NCBI RefSeq assembly: GCF_000426865.1
Contig: NZ_AUGE01000014.1
Location: 46,529-110,528, forward strand
DNA length: 64,000 bases
Reading direction: 5' to 3'
Origin: Citrifermentans bremense R1
GTDB lineage: Bacteria > Desulfobacterota > Desulfuromonadia > Geobacterales > Geobacteraceae
Part shown: in pieces, positions 1 through 9,068 of the stretch
Layout of the letters: each line of letters begins with the position of its first letter
How positions within the stretch are numbered: position 1 is the first letter of the stretch
Translations under genes and position numbers: made by a program
Notes under the pieces: generated by a model
Database searches by the model: none
What the model saw: only the letters and a program-made list of their open reading frames with translations
What the model was told of the DNA's origin: nothing

Positions 1-27
1 AAAACAGAACAAAGAACGTCGCCGCCG

Positions 28-745
<718 letters not shown>

Positions 746-765
<20 letters not shown>

Positions 766-1237
766 TTTTCCCTCCGGGGTGAATGACCGCTTCCACCCGC
801 TCCTTCGGGCCGCCGGTTACAATGCTTCTCTGCTCGTTGATGAAGTAGGTGATCACCTTCCCGGTCACCACGTCATCCCCTACCACGACCCTGGGGTTGC
901 CGTCCAACAAAATCACCCCCCGCTTCGGGTCGTAGACCGCGTGCCCCCCGGTAGCCTGCCGAATCCCCTGCAGAATCCTGACGTTGCCGAATGCCTCCAC
1001 CTTGGAGAGCTCGTTGCCGTCGCCGGCGGAACTCACCACCAGCCGGTCCGTGTACAGGGTCAGCTCGCCCTGGTGGGCAACCACCTTCCCCTCGAAGGTC
1101 GCCGTCTTCTTCTCGTTATCGGCAGTTAAGTTGTCGGACTTAACCTTCAGGGGCTCATTTCCGCTTATCGGCGCGGCAATAGCCCCAGAAACGAGCAGCA
1201 GCAACAGTATTAACTGGCAAAAGACGCTCCGCATCAC
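746..1237 (-). CDS. lptA: Periplasmic LPS transport protein LptA (OstA-like)
   Basis: Periplasmic bridge protein carrying LPS between LptC and LptD. The 163 residues contain a cleavable signal peptide (LILLLLLVSGAIA, then APISG) and an OstA/LptA beta-jellyroll with the usual pattern LKVKSDNLTAD, ATFEGKVVAHQGELTLYTDRL and ILLDGNPRVV. Two start codons lie in tandem (GTG at 1237, ATG at 1234) behind AGGAGG. The start overlaps the lptC stop and the end overlaps lptB, giving a tightly coupled lptC-lptA-lptB block. Confidence 0.93.
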
Positions 1238-1809
1238 CTGGCCTCCTGCTGCCGAAATACGGCGCTCACGTCCTTTTTCAACTTGAACCTCCGTGTCTGC
1301 GTCTGAAACTCCATCCCTACCCCTTCCAGCTCGTTCCCCCCGTCGCTGAAGCGGACCCTTTCCTCGCTCACCAGCAGGGAGCGAGACGCCAAGTAGCTCA
1401 GGTTGGAGGCGGAGAACCGAAGCCCCTTGCTGCTCACCCCTGTTACGTTGCCGGACAGGACCACGTCCCGGGTCCCGTTATGGTACAGCGCACGGTCCGC
1501 AGTGATCACCAGGTCTCCGAACTTCGCTGCACCTGCCACCGTAAGCCGTACCGTCGCCAGGGAGGTCAGGTCCTTTTTCTTGTTGTACTCGGCTTTCTCG
1601 GCCGCAAGGTCCCACCGCTTCACCCCCTGTTTGGTTTCCGTGTAGTGGAACTTCTGCAACGAGATGTCCACCTGCAGCGGAAGCTTCCTTACCGGCAGCT
1701 TCGGCACCATACCGTGATCCATTCGCAACAGAATTGTTCCTACCACCAAAAGGGATGCTACGATGGCCACCAGACCGAGAAATCGCTTGATATTATTGAA
1801 GTTATTCAT
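1234..1809 (-). CDS. lptC: LPS export protein LptC
   Basis: Bitopic inner-membrane component of the LPS transporter that passes LPS to LptA. An N-terminal transmembrane helix (LGLVAIVASLLVVGTILL) is followed by a periplasmic LptC/YrbK-like domain containing YTETKQGVKRWDLAAEKAEY and the repeated LSGNVTGVSSKGLRF type of strand. The ATG at 1809 (MNNFNNIKRF) is preferred over an upstream ATG at 1866 because it puts the membrane helix close to the N-terminus and gives the usual size of about 191 aa. It overlaps lptA by 4 bp. Confidence 0.88.
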   Translation of the reverse strand: MNNFNNIKRFLGLVAIVASLLVVGTILLRMDHGMVPKLPVRKLPLQVDISLQKFHYTETKQGVKRWDLAAEKAEYNKKKDLTSLATVRLTVAGAAKFGDLVITADRALYHNGTRDVVLSGNVTGVSSKGLRFSASNLSYLASRSLLVSEERVRFSDGGNELEGVGMEFQTQTRRFKLKKDVSAVFRQQEAR

Positions 1810-1922
1810 AATTCCGCTGCAAAGTATAGCATCATAAAATTTCACTGTAAAGCCAATTTTGGCCAAACCGTTACTTTTGGCACAAAGTTTGAAAAAGGAT
1901 GCAAAACAGTGGTTGCAGCCGG

Positions 1923-2852
1923 TCAGCAGAGGTTAGCGAGGTACCAGGCGTAGGTGTCACGGAGCCCCTGCATGAGCTCGATGCCGTGCCTCCAGCCAAG
2001 CTGGTGGATGCGGCTTACGTCGCTGAGTTTTCGGGGAGTGCCGTCCGGTTTGGAGCTGTCGAAGACGATCTCCCCGGTGAAGCCGACCACCTCCCGGATC
2101 TTTTCGGCCAGCTCCCGAATCGTCAGTTCCTGCCCGCTCCCTATGTTCACCGGCTCCCATCCCTCGTAGCGCTCCATGAGAAAGAGCGACGCCCGCGCCA
2201 CGTCGTCCACGTGGACGAACTCGCGGTAAGGGGTGCCGCTCCCCCAGACGGTGACGCTCGGGCTGCCGGAGACCTTCGCCTCGTGGAACTTCCTCATCAG
2301 CGCCGGGAGCACGTGCGACGAGTCGAGGTCGAAGTTGTCGTTGGGGCCGTAGAGGTTCGTCGGCATGGCGCTGATGAAGCGGGTGCCGTACTGGCGGTTG
2401 TAGGACTGGCACAGCTTGATTCCCGCTATCTTGGCGATGGCGTAAGGCTCGTTGGTCGGCTCCAGCGGACCGGTCAGAAGCGCCTCCTCCCGAATCGGCT
2501 GCGGCGCGAGCCTCGGATAGATGCAGGTGGAGCCCAAAAGCAAAAGCTTGGCGACCCCGTTCAGGTAGGCGGAGTGGATCACGTTGTTCTGGATCATCAG
2601 ATTGTCGTAGATGAAGTCGGCCGGGAAGCTGTTGTTGGCCGCGATCCCGCCCACCTTGGCCGCGGCGAGAAAAACGTATTCCGGGCGCTCCGCCTGGAAC
2701 AAGGCCAGCGTATCAGCCTGGTTGCGCAGGTCGAGCTCGCGGCTTTCGCGCAGCAACAGGTTTCCGTAGCCAAGGCGAGCGAGTTCCCGCACCAGAGCGG
2801 AGCCGACCAGGCCGCGGTGGCCGGCGACGTAGATTTTCGCGTCTTTATCCAT
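1923..2852 (-). CDS. fcl: GDP-L-fucose synthase (GDP-4-keto-6-deoxymannose epimerase/reductase)
   Basis: Short-chain dehydrogenase/reductase converting GDP-4-keto-6-deoxy-D-mannose to GDP-L-fucose for surface glycans. The Rossmann motif [10 protein letters not shown] lies at the N-terminus. The catalytic Ser-Tyr-Lys set is visible as LGSTCIYP and [18 protein letters not shown] and a C-terminal [13 protein letters not shown] match the family. The start at 2852 ([11 protein letters not shown]) gives 309 aa, the normal length; an open extension to 2933 would run into hldE. GDP-mannose 4,6-dehydratase (gmd), needed upstream in the pathway, is not in this window. Confidence 0.92.
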   Translation of the reverse strand: MDKDAKIYVAGHRGLVGSALVRELARLGYGNLLLRESRELDLRNQADTLALFQAERPEYVFLAAAKVGGIAANNSFPADFIYDNLMIQNNVIHSAYLNGVAKLLLLGSTCIYPRLAPQPIREEALLTGPLEPTNEPYAIAKIAGIKLCQSYNRQYGTRFISAMPTNLYGPNDNFDLDSSHVLPALMRKFHEAKVSGSPSVTVWGSGTPYREFVHVDDVARASLFLMERYEGWEPVNIGSGQELTIRELAEKIREVVGFTGEIVFDSSKPDGTPRKLSDVSRIHQLGWRHGIELMQGLRDTYAWYLANLC

Positions 2853-2877
2853 CGCTTCTATCCCCCTCCCCCCACTC

Positions 2878-4341
2878 TCAATACGAGGAAAGGATCTTCT
2901 CGATGATGCGGCTCGTGGACCTGCCGTCGACAAACTGGATCAGCTCCACGCGTCCCCCGCGGGCCTCCACCACCTCGCGCCCGACCACCCCTTCGATGCT
3001 GTAGTCGCCGCCTTTCACCAGGATGTCCGGCGCAAGCGTCTCGATTACCTTCAAGGGGGTGTCCTCGTCGAAGAGCACCACGTAGTCGATGCAGTCCAGC
3101 GCCGCCAGGATGTGGGCCCGCTCCGTCTCCTCGATGAGGGGGCGCTTCTCCCCCTTGAGGCGGCGGACCGAGGCGTCGGTATTTAGCCCCACCACCAGGA
3201 TGTCCCCGAGCCCTCTCGCCTTTTGCAGGTACTTCACGTGCCCGACATGCAAAAGGTCGAAACAGCCGTTGGTAAAGACCACCTTCTTGCCGCGCGAGTG
3301 TTCGCGGGCTATGGCGTGCGCCAGGACGTCCAGGTTCTTGATCTTGGAGTCGCTGTCCTTAGCACCGTGCCCCACCTCCGCGACGATCTCCTGCGGGGCG
3401 ACCGTCGAGGTACCGAGTTTGCCGACCGCGATCCCAGCCGCCACGTTGGCGATCCAGGCGGCGTCCGCCATGGCGAGGCCGCAGGCAAGCCCCAGCGAAA
3501 GGACCGAGATCACCGTGTCCCCGGCGCCGGTCACGTCGAACACCTCGCGGGCCACGGTCGGGATATGAACCGCCCCCCCGGCCGCCGGGAAGAGCGACAT
3601 CCCGGCCTCGCTGCGCGTGATGAGAAGCGCGTCCAGCTCCAGGCAGGACAAAAGCCCGCTCGCTGCGCACTGCAGCGACTCCTGGTCCGTGATGGCTACC
3701 CCCGAGGCGATTTCCGCCTCCTTGCGGTTCGGGGTCAGTATGGTGGCGCCGCGGTACTTGCCGTAGTCGTTTCCCTTGGGGTCGACCACCACCGGGATCC
3801 CCAGTTCCCTGCCGCTGCGGCAGACCGCCGAAAGGACCGCCGGGGTCAGGACACCTTTCAGGTAATCCGAGACCACGATCACGTCGAAGTCGCCGCTTCG
3901 GGCGGCCAGGTAGTCGATAATCCCCTGTTCGCTGGCGGCTGCTATGGACGACTTCGTCTCCCGGTCTATCCTGACGATCTGCTGGTTCGCCGCGAGCACG
4001 CGCGTCTTCTTGCTGGTCCTTCTCTCGCCTTCCTCGAAGAGCCCTTCCAGTCCCGCCCCTTTCTCCTCCAGGGCGCGGCGCAGGAGCGCTCCGTTCTCGT
4101 CGCTCCCTATCACCGAGCAGACGCTGACCTGGCATCCCAGGGCGGCGAGGTTATTCACCACGTTGCCGGCGCCGCCGAGACGGAGGTCTTCTCTGGCCAC
4201 CTCCACCACCTGCACCGGGGCCTCCGGCGAGATCCGTTCCGCCCGTCCCCAGAGGTACTCGTCCAGCATCAGGTCGCCGACAACCAGGGCCCGGATCGAA
4301 GCGGCCCGCTCGAAAAAGGATTCTACTTCCCTACGTTCCAC
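2878..4341 (-). CDS. hldE: Bifunctional heptose-7-P kinase / heptose-1-P adenylyltransferase HldE
   Basis: Makes ADP-heptose for the LPS inner core. The N-terminal ribokinase-type domain (about residues 15-320) contains [24 protein letters not shown] and the kinase signature DVTGAGDTV. The C-terminal nucleotidyltransferase domain begins [17 protein letters not shown]. The proposed start is GTG at 4341, just downstream of a GGAGG, giving 487 aa. An ATG 30 bp further upstream lies inside an inverted repeat and has no such ribosome-binding site. gmhA and gmhB, the other ADP-heptose genes, are not seen here. Confidence 0.94.
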   Translation of the reverse strand: MERREVESFFERAASIRALVVGDLMLDEYLWGRAERISPEAPVQVVEVAREDLRLGGAGNVVNNLAALGCQVSVCSVIGSDENGALLRRALEEKGAGLEGLFEEGERRTSKKTRVLAANQQIVRIDRETKSSIAAASEQGIIDYLAARSGDFDVIVVSDYLKGVLTPAVLSAVCRSGRELGIPVVVDPKGNDYGKYRGATILTPNRKEAEIASGVAITDQESLQCAASGLLSCLELDALLITRSEAGMSLFPAAGGAVHIPTVAREVFDVTGAGDTVISVLSLGLACGLAMADAAWIANVAAGIAVGKLGTSTVAPQEIVAEVGHGAKDSDSKIKNLDVLAHAIAREHSRGKKVVFTNGCFDLLHVGHVKYLQKARGLGDILVVGLNTDASVRRLKGEKRPLIEETERAHILAALDCIDYVVLFDEDTPLKVIETLAPDILVKGGDYSIEGVVGREVVEARGGRVELIQFVDGRSTSRIIEKILSSY

Positions 4342-4354
4342 AAAACCTCCAGAA

Positions 4355-4377
4355 ACCCGTTCAAGGTTCAATGTTCA
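4355..4377. repeat. Left arm of inverted repeat bounding the IVP-type gene
   Basis: A 23-bp arm beginning acccgttcaaggttcaa. It matches the reverse complement of 5021-5043 at 22 of 23 positions. It lies 5 bp upstream of the hldE ribosome-binding site. Confidence 0.8.
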
Positions 4378-4526
4378 ATGTTCGACAGACAGGTAAGGCT
4401 AAAGGTCATATCTGTCTTACTATCTGACTTTGTCCTGAAAACCGCTCAAGGTTCAACTTCAATGTTTGACGAATGACTTAGGCTAAAAGCCATTGTGTGC
4501 CCTTACGATCCGACTTCGTCCGCAAC
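4357..4526. repeat. Imperfect tandem duplication of about 85 bp
   Basis: Two diverged copies (4357-4441 and 4442-4526) each begin ccgYtcaaggttcaa and continue through a TAaGGCTAAA block and a GAYTTYGTCC block to AAC. They fill the gap between hldE and the four-helix-bundle gene. No coding potential is seen in them. Confidence 0.7.
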
Positions 4527-4541
4527 TTAGGTTACAGAGGG

Positions 4542-4907
4542 TTATGCCTTACGTTCCGATGCCTTCAGGAACCTTATGAACCCGTTTAAGATGTTGCTGA
4601 TCTTGTTACAACGCGCGATTACCGCCTCAAAGGCGGCATGATCGAAATATCCGATGTCGAGAGCTGCATAGGTCAGGCTTTTCACCTCGGAGAGGGAACC
4701 GCGAGAGACTACAAGGTACTGCACGAACTCCCTGTTGCTGCCTCGGTCGGAACCTTCTGCAATGTTCGACATGACCGAAACCGTGGCACGCTGGATCTGG
4801 TCTTTAAACCCATAATCCCTGCAATTGTCGAGTAGTTTATATACCTCACTCACCAACAAACGAGCTTCTTTCCAAGAGTCAACGTCCTCAAAGCGCTCGA
4901 TTTTCAC
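4542..4907 (-). CDS. Four-helix-bundle protein (23S rRNA-intervening-sequence protein family)
   Basis: A small, predicted all-helical protein of the IVP/S23 family (121 aa). The family signature is clear: FEDVDSWKEARLL near the start, then MSNIAEGSDRGSNREFVQYL and SRGSLSEVKSL. Homologs are best known from intervening sequences inserted in 23S rRNA genes, but free-standing copies are common. Biochemical function is unknown for most. The GTG at 4907 behind a run of G is chosen because it aligns with the family N-terminus; an upstream ATG would add a 27-residue tail. The gene sits between hldE and an unknown LPS-cluster gene, bounded by inverted repeats and in the same orientation as its neighbours. 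Confidence 0.88.
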   Translation of the reverse strand: MKIERFEDVDSWKEARLLVSEVYKLLDNCRDYGFKDQIQRATVSVMSNIAEGSDRGSNREFVQYLVVSRGSLSEVKSLTYAALDIGYFDHAAFEAVIARCNKISNILNGFIRFLKASERKA

Positions 4908-5020
4908 GTCACCCCCCCGGAACAATAAAAGCACACAGAAGCTGAACGTAGAACATTGGAACAGGTTTGCTTCAGATTCTCCCGTCACGCATCATGCGAC
5001 AATATAAAGGAGGAACAATC

Positions 5021-5043
5021 TGAACGTTGAACCTTGAACGGGT
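5021..5043. repeat. Right arm of inverted repeat bounding the IVP-type gene
   Basis: Inverted partner of 4355-4377 (22/23 identity). It ends one base before the stop codon of the upstream gene, so the intervening segment fits exactly between two operon genes. Confidence 0.8.
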
Positions 5044-5044
5044 T

Positions 5045-5992
5045 CTAGATCCTATCCAGTATCCCCGCAGCCAGAAGGGGGATCATGATCTCGTGGTGGC
5101 CGGTGACGGTGTAGCCGCGGCTCTCACCGGAGGTGGGACGCTTCACCACGTTGGTGAGAGGACGGTAGTGCTGCTGCATGTCGAAATTCGCGGTGGTGAA
5201 GTGATCGACGTGATGCCCCAGGTTCTGCGCTATGGAGAGCGCCTTCAAAAACACCTCGGGAAGGAGCACCGCGCTCCCGATGTTCAGATAGACCCCGCCG
5301 TCGCCAAGCTCGGAAACGACGGAGGCGAAGGTGCGGAAATCGGTGAAGCTGGCCGCCCCCAGCACCGCCCCGTCGGCGGAGGGGTGCTGGTGCGTGATGT
5401 CGGTGCCGATGGCGACGTGCACGGTGACGGGGATGCCGTTCTTGACGCAGGCGGCCATGAGGCTCTGCTCGCGGTAGGGGAGCTCGCGCTCCAGGATCAT
5501 CCTTCCTAGCGACTCCCCGTGCCCCAGCCCCTGGGCCACCCCCTCTTTGAGCGCCTCGTTGATCTGACTCCCGGTCTCCTCGGCCATGCCGAAATTCCCC
5601 GCGTGGAGCACGGCCCCCACGTCCTCGCTGGTGGCGCCGATGAGCGCGATCTCGAAGTCGTGGATGGAACCGGCACCGTTGAGGGCCACGGCGGTAACGA
5701 CGCCCGCCTCGATCAACGATTTGAGCACCGGTTGCAGTCCGCACTTGATGACGTGCCCCCCCATCGCCATCACCACCGGCTTTCCCTTCTTGCGCGCAGC
5801 AACCACCGCATCGATGACGCGATTGAGGGACAGGGAGCCCAACTGGTTCGGCATGGCCGCCAAGAGGTCGGCTACGGTCATCCCCGGCCGCACCGGCAGG
5901 GCGAAGTCGTCCTTGACGTTCATCTTGTTCTTCCGCGTGGCGAGGGGGTAGGTGCTGACACCTGAGAAATCGAGCGGGCGGTATTTCTTCAC
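5045..5992 (-). CDS. Conserved protein of unknown function in LPS cluster
   Basis: A 315-aa soluble protein starting at a GTG behind AAAGGAT. I do not recognise a proven function. Visible conserved-looking blocks are MAMGGHVIKCG, LNGAGSIHDFEIALIGATSEDVG, GTDITHQHPSADGA, GGVYLNIGSAVLLPEVFLKAL and a C-terminal TGHHEIMIPLLAAGI. The alternating Gly-rich strands and acidic/His residues suggest a Rossmann-like enzyme. There is a faint resemblance to deoxyhypusine-synthase-like proteins, but the catalytic-lysine context of those enzymes is not seen. Its place between UDP-sugar and heptose genes suggests, but does not prove, a role in glycan precursor supply. Confidence 0.6.
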   Translation of the reverse strand: MKKYRPLDFSGVSTYPLATRKNKMNVKDDFALPVRPGMTVADLLAAMPNQLGSLSLNRVIDAVVAARKKGKPVVMAMGGHVIKCGLQPVLKSLIEAGVVTAVALNGAGSIHDFEIALIGATSEDVGAVLHAGNFGMAEETGSQINEALKEGVAQGLGHGESLGRMILERELPYREQSLMAACVKNGIPVTVHVAIGTDITHQHPSADGAVLGAASFTDFRTFASVVSELGDGGVYLNIGSAVLLPEVFLKALSIAQNLGHHVDHFTTANFDMQQHYRPLTNVVKRPTSGESRGYTVTGHHEIMIPLLAAGILDRI

Positions 5993-6078
5993 GAGCTATC
6001 CTTTTCGCATTTTAGCGCCGGCTGCCAACTCCGGAACTTCGGCTGGCCATCGAACGCGCCCCTGGGAGAATGCCCCTT

Positions 6079-7089
6079 CTAGACCTTGTAGAAATCCCGG
6101 TACCAGGCGACGAAGCGGGCTATGCCGTCCTCGATGGAGGTGGCCGGCTTGAAGCCGACGTCCCGCATCAGGTCGTCCACGTCGGCGTAGGTCGCCGGGA
6201 CGTCGCCGGCCTGGATCGGGAGCAGGTTCTTCTGCGCCTCTTTCCCCAGCGCCTTTTCCAGCACCTCGATGAAGCGCAAGAGCTCCACCGGGTTGTTGTT
6301 CCCGATGTTGTAGATCTTGTAAGGGGCGTAGCTCGTCCCCGGATCCGGGTTCGCCCCGCTCCAGCCGGCTTCGCCGGGAGGAACGCTGTCGATCACGCGG
6401 CTTACGCCTTCCACGATGTCGTCGATGAAGGTGAAGTCGCGCTGCATCTTCCCGTAGTTGAAGACGTCGATCGGCTTCCCCTCCAGGATCGCCTTGGTGA
6501 AGAGGAACAGCGCCATGTCGGGACGCCCCCACGGTCCATAGACGGTGAAAAAGCGCAGCCCCGTGGTGGGGAGCCCGTACAGGCTGGAATAGGTGTGTGC
6601 CATCAGTTCGTTCGCCTTCTTGGTGGCGGCGTAGAGCGAGACCGGATGGTCCACGTTGTGGTGCACCGAGAAGGGCATCGTGGCGTTGGCGCCGTAGACC
6701 GAGGAGGACGAGGCGTAGACCAGGTGCTTCACCTTGTTGTGGCGGCATCCCTCCAGGATGTTGATGAAGCCTGAGATGTTGCTGTCGATGTAGGCGTAGG
6801 GGTTCTGGATCGAGTAACGTACCCCGGCCTGGGCGGCGAGGTTCACCACGGAATCGAACTTCTCTGCGGCGAAGAGGCGGGCTATCCCCTCCCGGTCCTC
6901 AAGGTTCATCCGCACGAAGCGGAAGCCAGGCTTTCCTTCCAGCCGCGCCAGCCTCCCCTCTTTCAGGCTCACTTCATAATAGTCGTTCAGGTTGTCGAGG
7001 CCGACCACCTCGCATCCCTTGGCGAGGAGCCTGTGGGAAAGGTGCGAGCCTATGAAACCCGCTGCGCCGGTAACAAGTATCTTTGTCAT
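6079..7089 (-). CDS. UDP-glucuronate 4-epimerase family protein
   Basis: NAD-dependent extended SDR of 336 aa interconverting UDP-glucuronate and UDP-galacturonate, by family resemblance. The Rossmann motif [10 protein letters not shown] lies at residues 7-16. The active-site elements are ASSSSVYG and the YxxxK motif YAATKKANE. Also visible are [16 protein letters not shown] and [13 protein letters not shown], both characteristic of the GlcA-epimerase branch. A clear GGAGG precedes the ATG. The product could feed uronic acids into the LPS core or a capsule. The exact substrate cannot be fixed from sequence alone. Confidence 0.88.
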   Translation of the reverse strand: MTKILVTGAAGFIGSHLSHRLLAKGCEVVGLDNLNDYYEVSLKEGRLARLEGKPGFRFVRMNLEDREGIARLFAAEKFDSVVNLAAQAGVRYSIQNPYAYIDSNISGFINILEGCRHNKVKHLVYASSSSVYGANATMPFSVHHNVDHPVSLYAATKKANELMAHTYSSLYGLPTTGLRFFTVYGPWGRPDMALFLFTKAILEGKPIDVFNYGKMQRDFTFIDDIVEGVSRVIDSVPPGEAGWSGANPDPGTSYAPYKIYNIGNNNPVELLRFIEVLEKALGKEAQKNLLPIQAGDVPATYADVDDLMRDVGFKPATSIEDGIARFVAWYRDFYKV

Positions 7090-7119
7090 CTGACCTCCCA
7101 GGATTCTAAAAAAGATATC

Positions 7120-8115
7120 TTAAGCGGAGTCGCCACTTTGCAACATTTCCTTCACTGCCGACAGCACCTCTTCCGGAGTTATCCCCTCCATGCACGCCAG
7201 GTACCTGCCGTTATCGCATTTGCGGCTGCGGCATGGGACACAATCCACATCATGCGCCTGCATCACCCTGTGTCCGCTGCCAACCGGCCCCGTCCTGAGT
7301 GGGTCGGCAGCGCCGAAAAGCGCCAGCACCTTGGTGCCTACCGCGGTGCTCACGTGCATCGGTCCTGTGTCCCCCGTCACCAGCAAATCGCACTTTTGCA
7401 GCACGGCGCCCAGTTGCAGCAGGGTGGTGGTTCCGGTCAGCACGACAGGCTCGGAGCCAGCTCCCGCCAGGATCGCTTGGGCCAAAGGTGTGTCTTCGCT
7501 TCCGCCAATGATCAGCACCTTCGCCCCCAGCTCCCCGGCCAGCAGATCGCACAGCCTTGCGAAGTTCGTCGTGCTCCAACGGTTCACCGGATGGCTTGCG
7601 CCCGGGTTGATCGCTATCACCGGTTGCTTCTGCGCGCCCAAGGAGGCAAGGAGTTCTTCGGCGTAGCGCTTGTCGTCCGTTCCCGTGTAGAGCTCCAAAG
7701 TGGTGTCGCAGGCAAGGGGGTCGATTCCCAACGGACGCAGAACCTCCAGGTGGTTGACCACGGCATGCTGCGCGTTTTTCTTGTGGTAGATCAGGACGCG
7801 GCAGGGGAACGCCGCGGAAGCCAGCACCCAGGCCTTCAGGTTGCTCCGCTGGTAGTTCAGCACCAGGTCGTACTTCTCCTCCCTGAGCCGGCTCCAGAGC
7901 CTGAGTACCCCGCCCCAACTGCGCTGTTCCCCCCTCTTGTCAAAGATGACCGTGTCGTACACCATCGGGTTGTGCGCGAAGAGCGAGGCGGTGAACCGGG
8001 AGCTGACTAAAACGGTGATCCTGGCCTGCGGGTAACGCCTGTGCAGCGCCCGCAGTACAGGTGTTAGTTGCAAAAGGTCGCCGATGGCGCCCGGCTTGAT
8101 GAGGAGTATTCTCAT
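7120..8115 (-). CDS. Glycosyltransferase family 9 (ADP-heptose:LPS heptosyltransferase-like)
   Basis: Transfers heptose or a related sugar to the LPS core on the cytoplasmic face. The N-terminus MRILLIKPGAIGDLLQLTPVLRAL is classic GT9. The C-terminal half has INPGASHPVNRWS and TGDTGPMHVSTAVGTKVLALFG. The frame stays open far upstream, but that part is antisense to the neighbouring gene. The ATG at 8115 overlaps the previous stop (ATGA) and gives the family length of 331 aa. This is one of three GT9 genes in the window; which heptose it adds is unknown. Confidence 0.88.
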   Translation of the reverse strand: MRILLIKPGAIGDLLQLTPVLRALHRRYPQARITVLVSSRFTASLFAHNPMVYDTVIFDKRGEQRSWGGVLRLWSRLREEKYDLVLNYQRSNLKAWVLASAAFPCRVLIYHKKNAQHAVVNHLEVLRPLGIDPLACDTTLELYTGTDDKRYAEELLASLGAQKQPVIAINPGASHPVNRWSTTNFARLCDLLAGELGAKVLIIGGSEDTPLAQAILAGAGSEPVVLTGTTTLLQLGAVLQKCDLLVTGDTGPMHVSTAVGTKVLALFGAADPLRTGPVGSGHRVMQAHDVDCVPCRSRKCDNGRYLACMEGITPEEVLSAVKEMLQSGDSA

Positions 8116-9065
8116 GGCTTCCCGTTCCCTTCGTTGCCGGTGCGTAGGTTTCCACCGTGCGCTCCCCCGCGAATGACCGTCTTCCAAAGCAGCTTGGTCA
8201 GAACCCGCCGGTACAGCTTCAGGTAGAGTGGGGCTGCCTCCAGAGCCCTGGCAACCTGCTTTAACGCCCCCTTGGCATCGCCGCTCTCGGCCATGGCGTA
8301 CGCCAACTCGTACTCCAGCATGGCGATCTTCCTTCCCATCGACTTGCCGTGTCTGAACCCGAGTTCCCTGTTGACCACCGTCATGGCAAGCACCGTCTGG
8401 CGCATGTTGTCGTGCGTTTTCCTTTGGGACCAGACCCCGCCCTGGTGCACTCGGTACGAAGCCAGTATCTCGTCCAGGTAGGCGTAAAGGCCGTGCTCCG
8501 CGTTCAACACGTGCAGGGGCCAGTCCCCCATGGGGAGGTCGTAGAACCATTTTGGGAAGTCGCCGAACAGGCCGTTTCGAAACACTGTCGAGCAGGTCGG
8601 GATGAAAAAGTCGGAGGCTATGTCGCGTTGATCAAAAAGCATCTTGAGGGGCTTGCGGTGAAAAAGGTGCGGCTCGCGCCCGTCGCCGTAGACCACCTCA
8701 ACGTTGTGAAAGCAGGCGGCGCATTCCGGATTGGCGTCCAGAAAATCGACCTGCCTTTGCAGCTTATTGCGCGACGTCCAGAAGTCGTCCCCCTCCAGGA
8801 TGGCGACGTACTCGCCGCGGCACTCCTTGCAGGTGGCTGCGAAGTTCCTGATCATCCCCAGGTTCTTCTCGGGCAAAAGCAGGCGTATCCGGTCTGGGTG
8901 CCTTTCCTGGTACTCCATGAGGATGTCACGCGTCTCGTCTGTCGAGCAGTCCTCACCGACGACGATCTCGTAGTCGAATCCCACCTGTTGCATAAGCACG
9001 CTCTCCAGGGCCTGCGCAATGAAGGGGGCGTGGTTGTAGGTGATCATGAGGACGCTTAGTTTCAT
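8112..9065 (-). CDS. Glycosyltransferase family 2
   Basis: GT-A fold glycosyltransferase of 317 aa. It has the N-terminal LSVLMITYNHAPFIAQALESVL, the donor-binding VVGEDCSTDETRDIL and a DxD-type EGDDFW near residue 95. The C-terminal 100 residues are helical and basic. It overlaps the following GT9 gene by 4 bp (ATGA) and follows the aminotransferase gene by 3 bp, so it belongs to the same transcription unit. Donor and acceptor are not deducible. Confidence 0.87.
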   Translation of the reverse strand: MKLSVLMITYNHAPFIAQALESVLMQQVGFDYEIVVGEDCSTDETRDILMEYQERHPDRIRLLLPEKNLGMIRNFAATCKECRGEYVAILEGDDFWTSRNKLQRQVDFLDANPECAACFHNVEVVYGDGREPHLFHRKPLKMLFDQRDIASDFFIPTCSTVFRNGLFGDFPKWFYDLPMGDWPLHVLNAEHGLYAYLDEILASYRVHQGGVWSQRKTHDNMRQTVLAMTVVNRELGFRHGKSMGRKIAMLEYELAYAMAESGDAKGALKQVARALEAAPLYLKLYRRVLTKLLWKTVIRGGAHGGNLRTGNEGNGKP

Positions 9066-9068
9066 CGG

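Noticed and set aside
4542..5043. Insertion sequence / transposase
   Set aside because: The bounded segment encodes only an IVP-type helical protein; no transposase motif is seen, so it is reported as a repeat-bounded cassette instead.
8116..8550. N-terminal extension of the GT9 gene at 7120-8115
   Set aside because: It overlaps the GT2 gene on the same strand in another frame and lacks GT9 similarity; the ATGA junction marks the real start.
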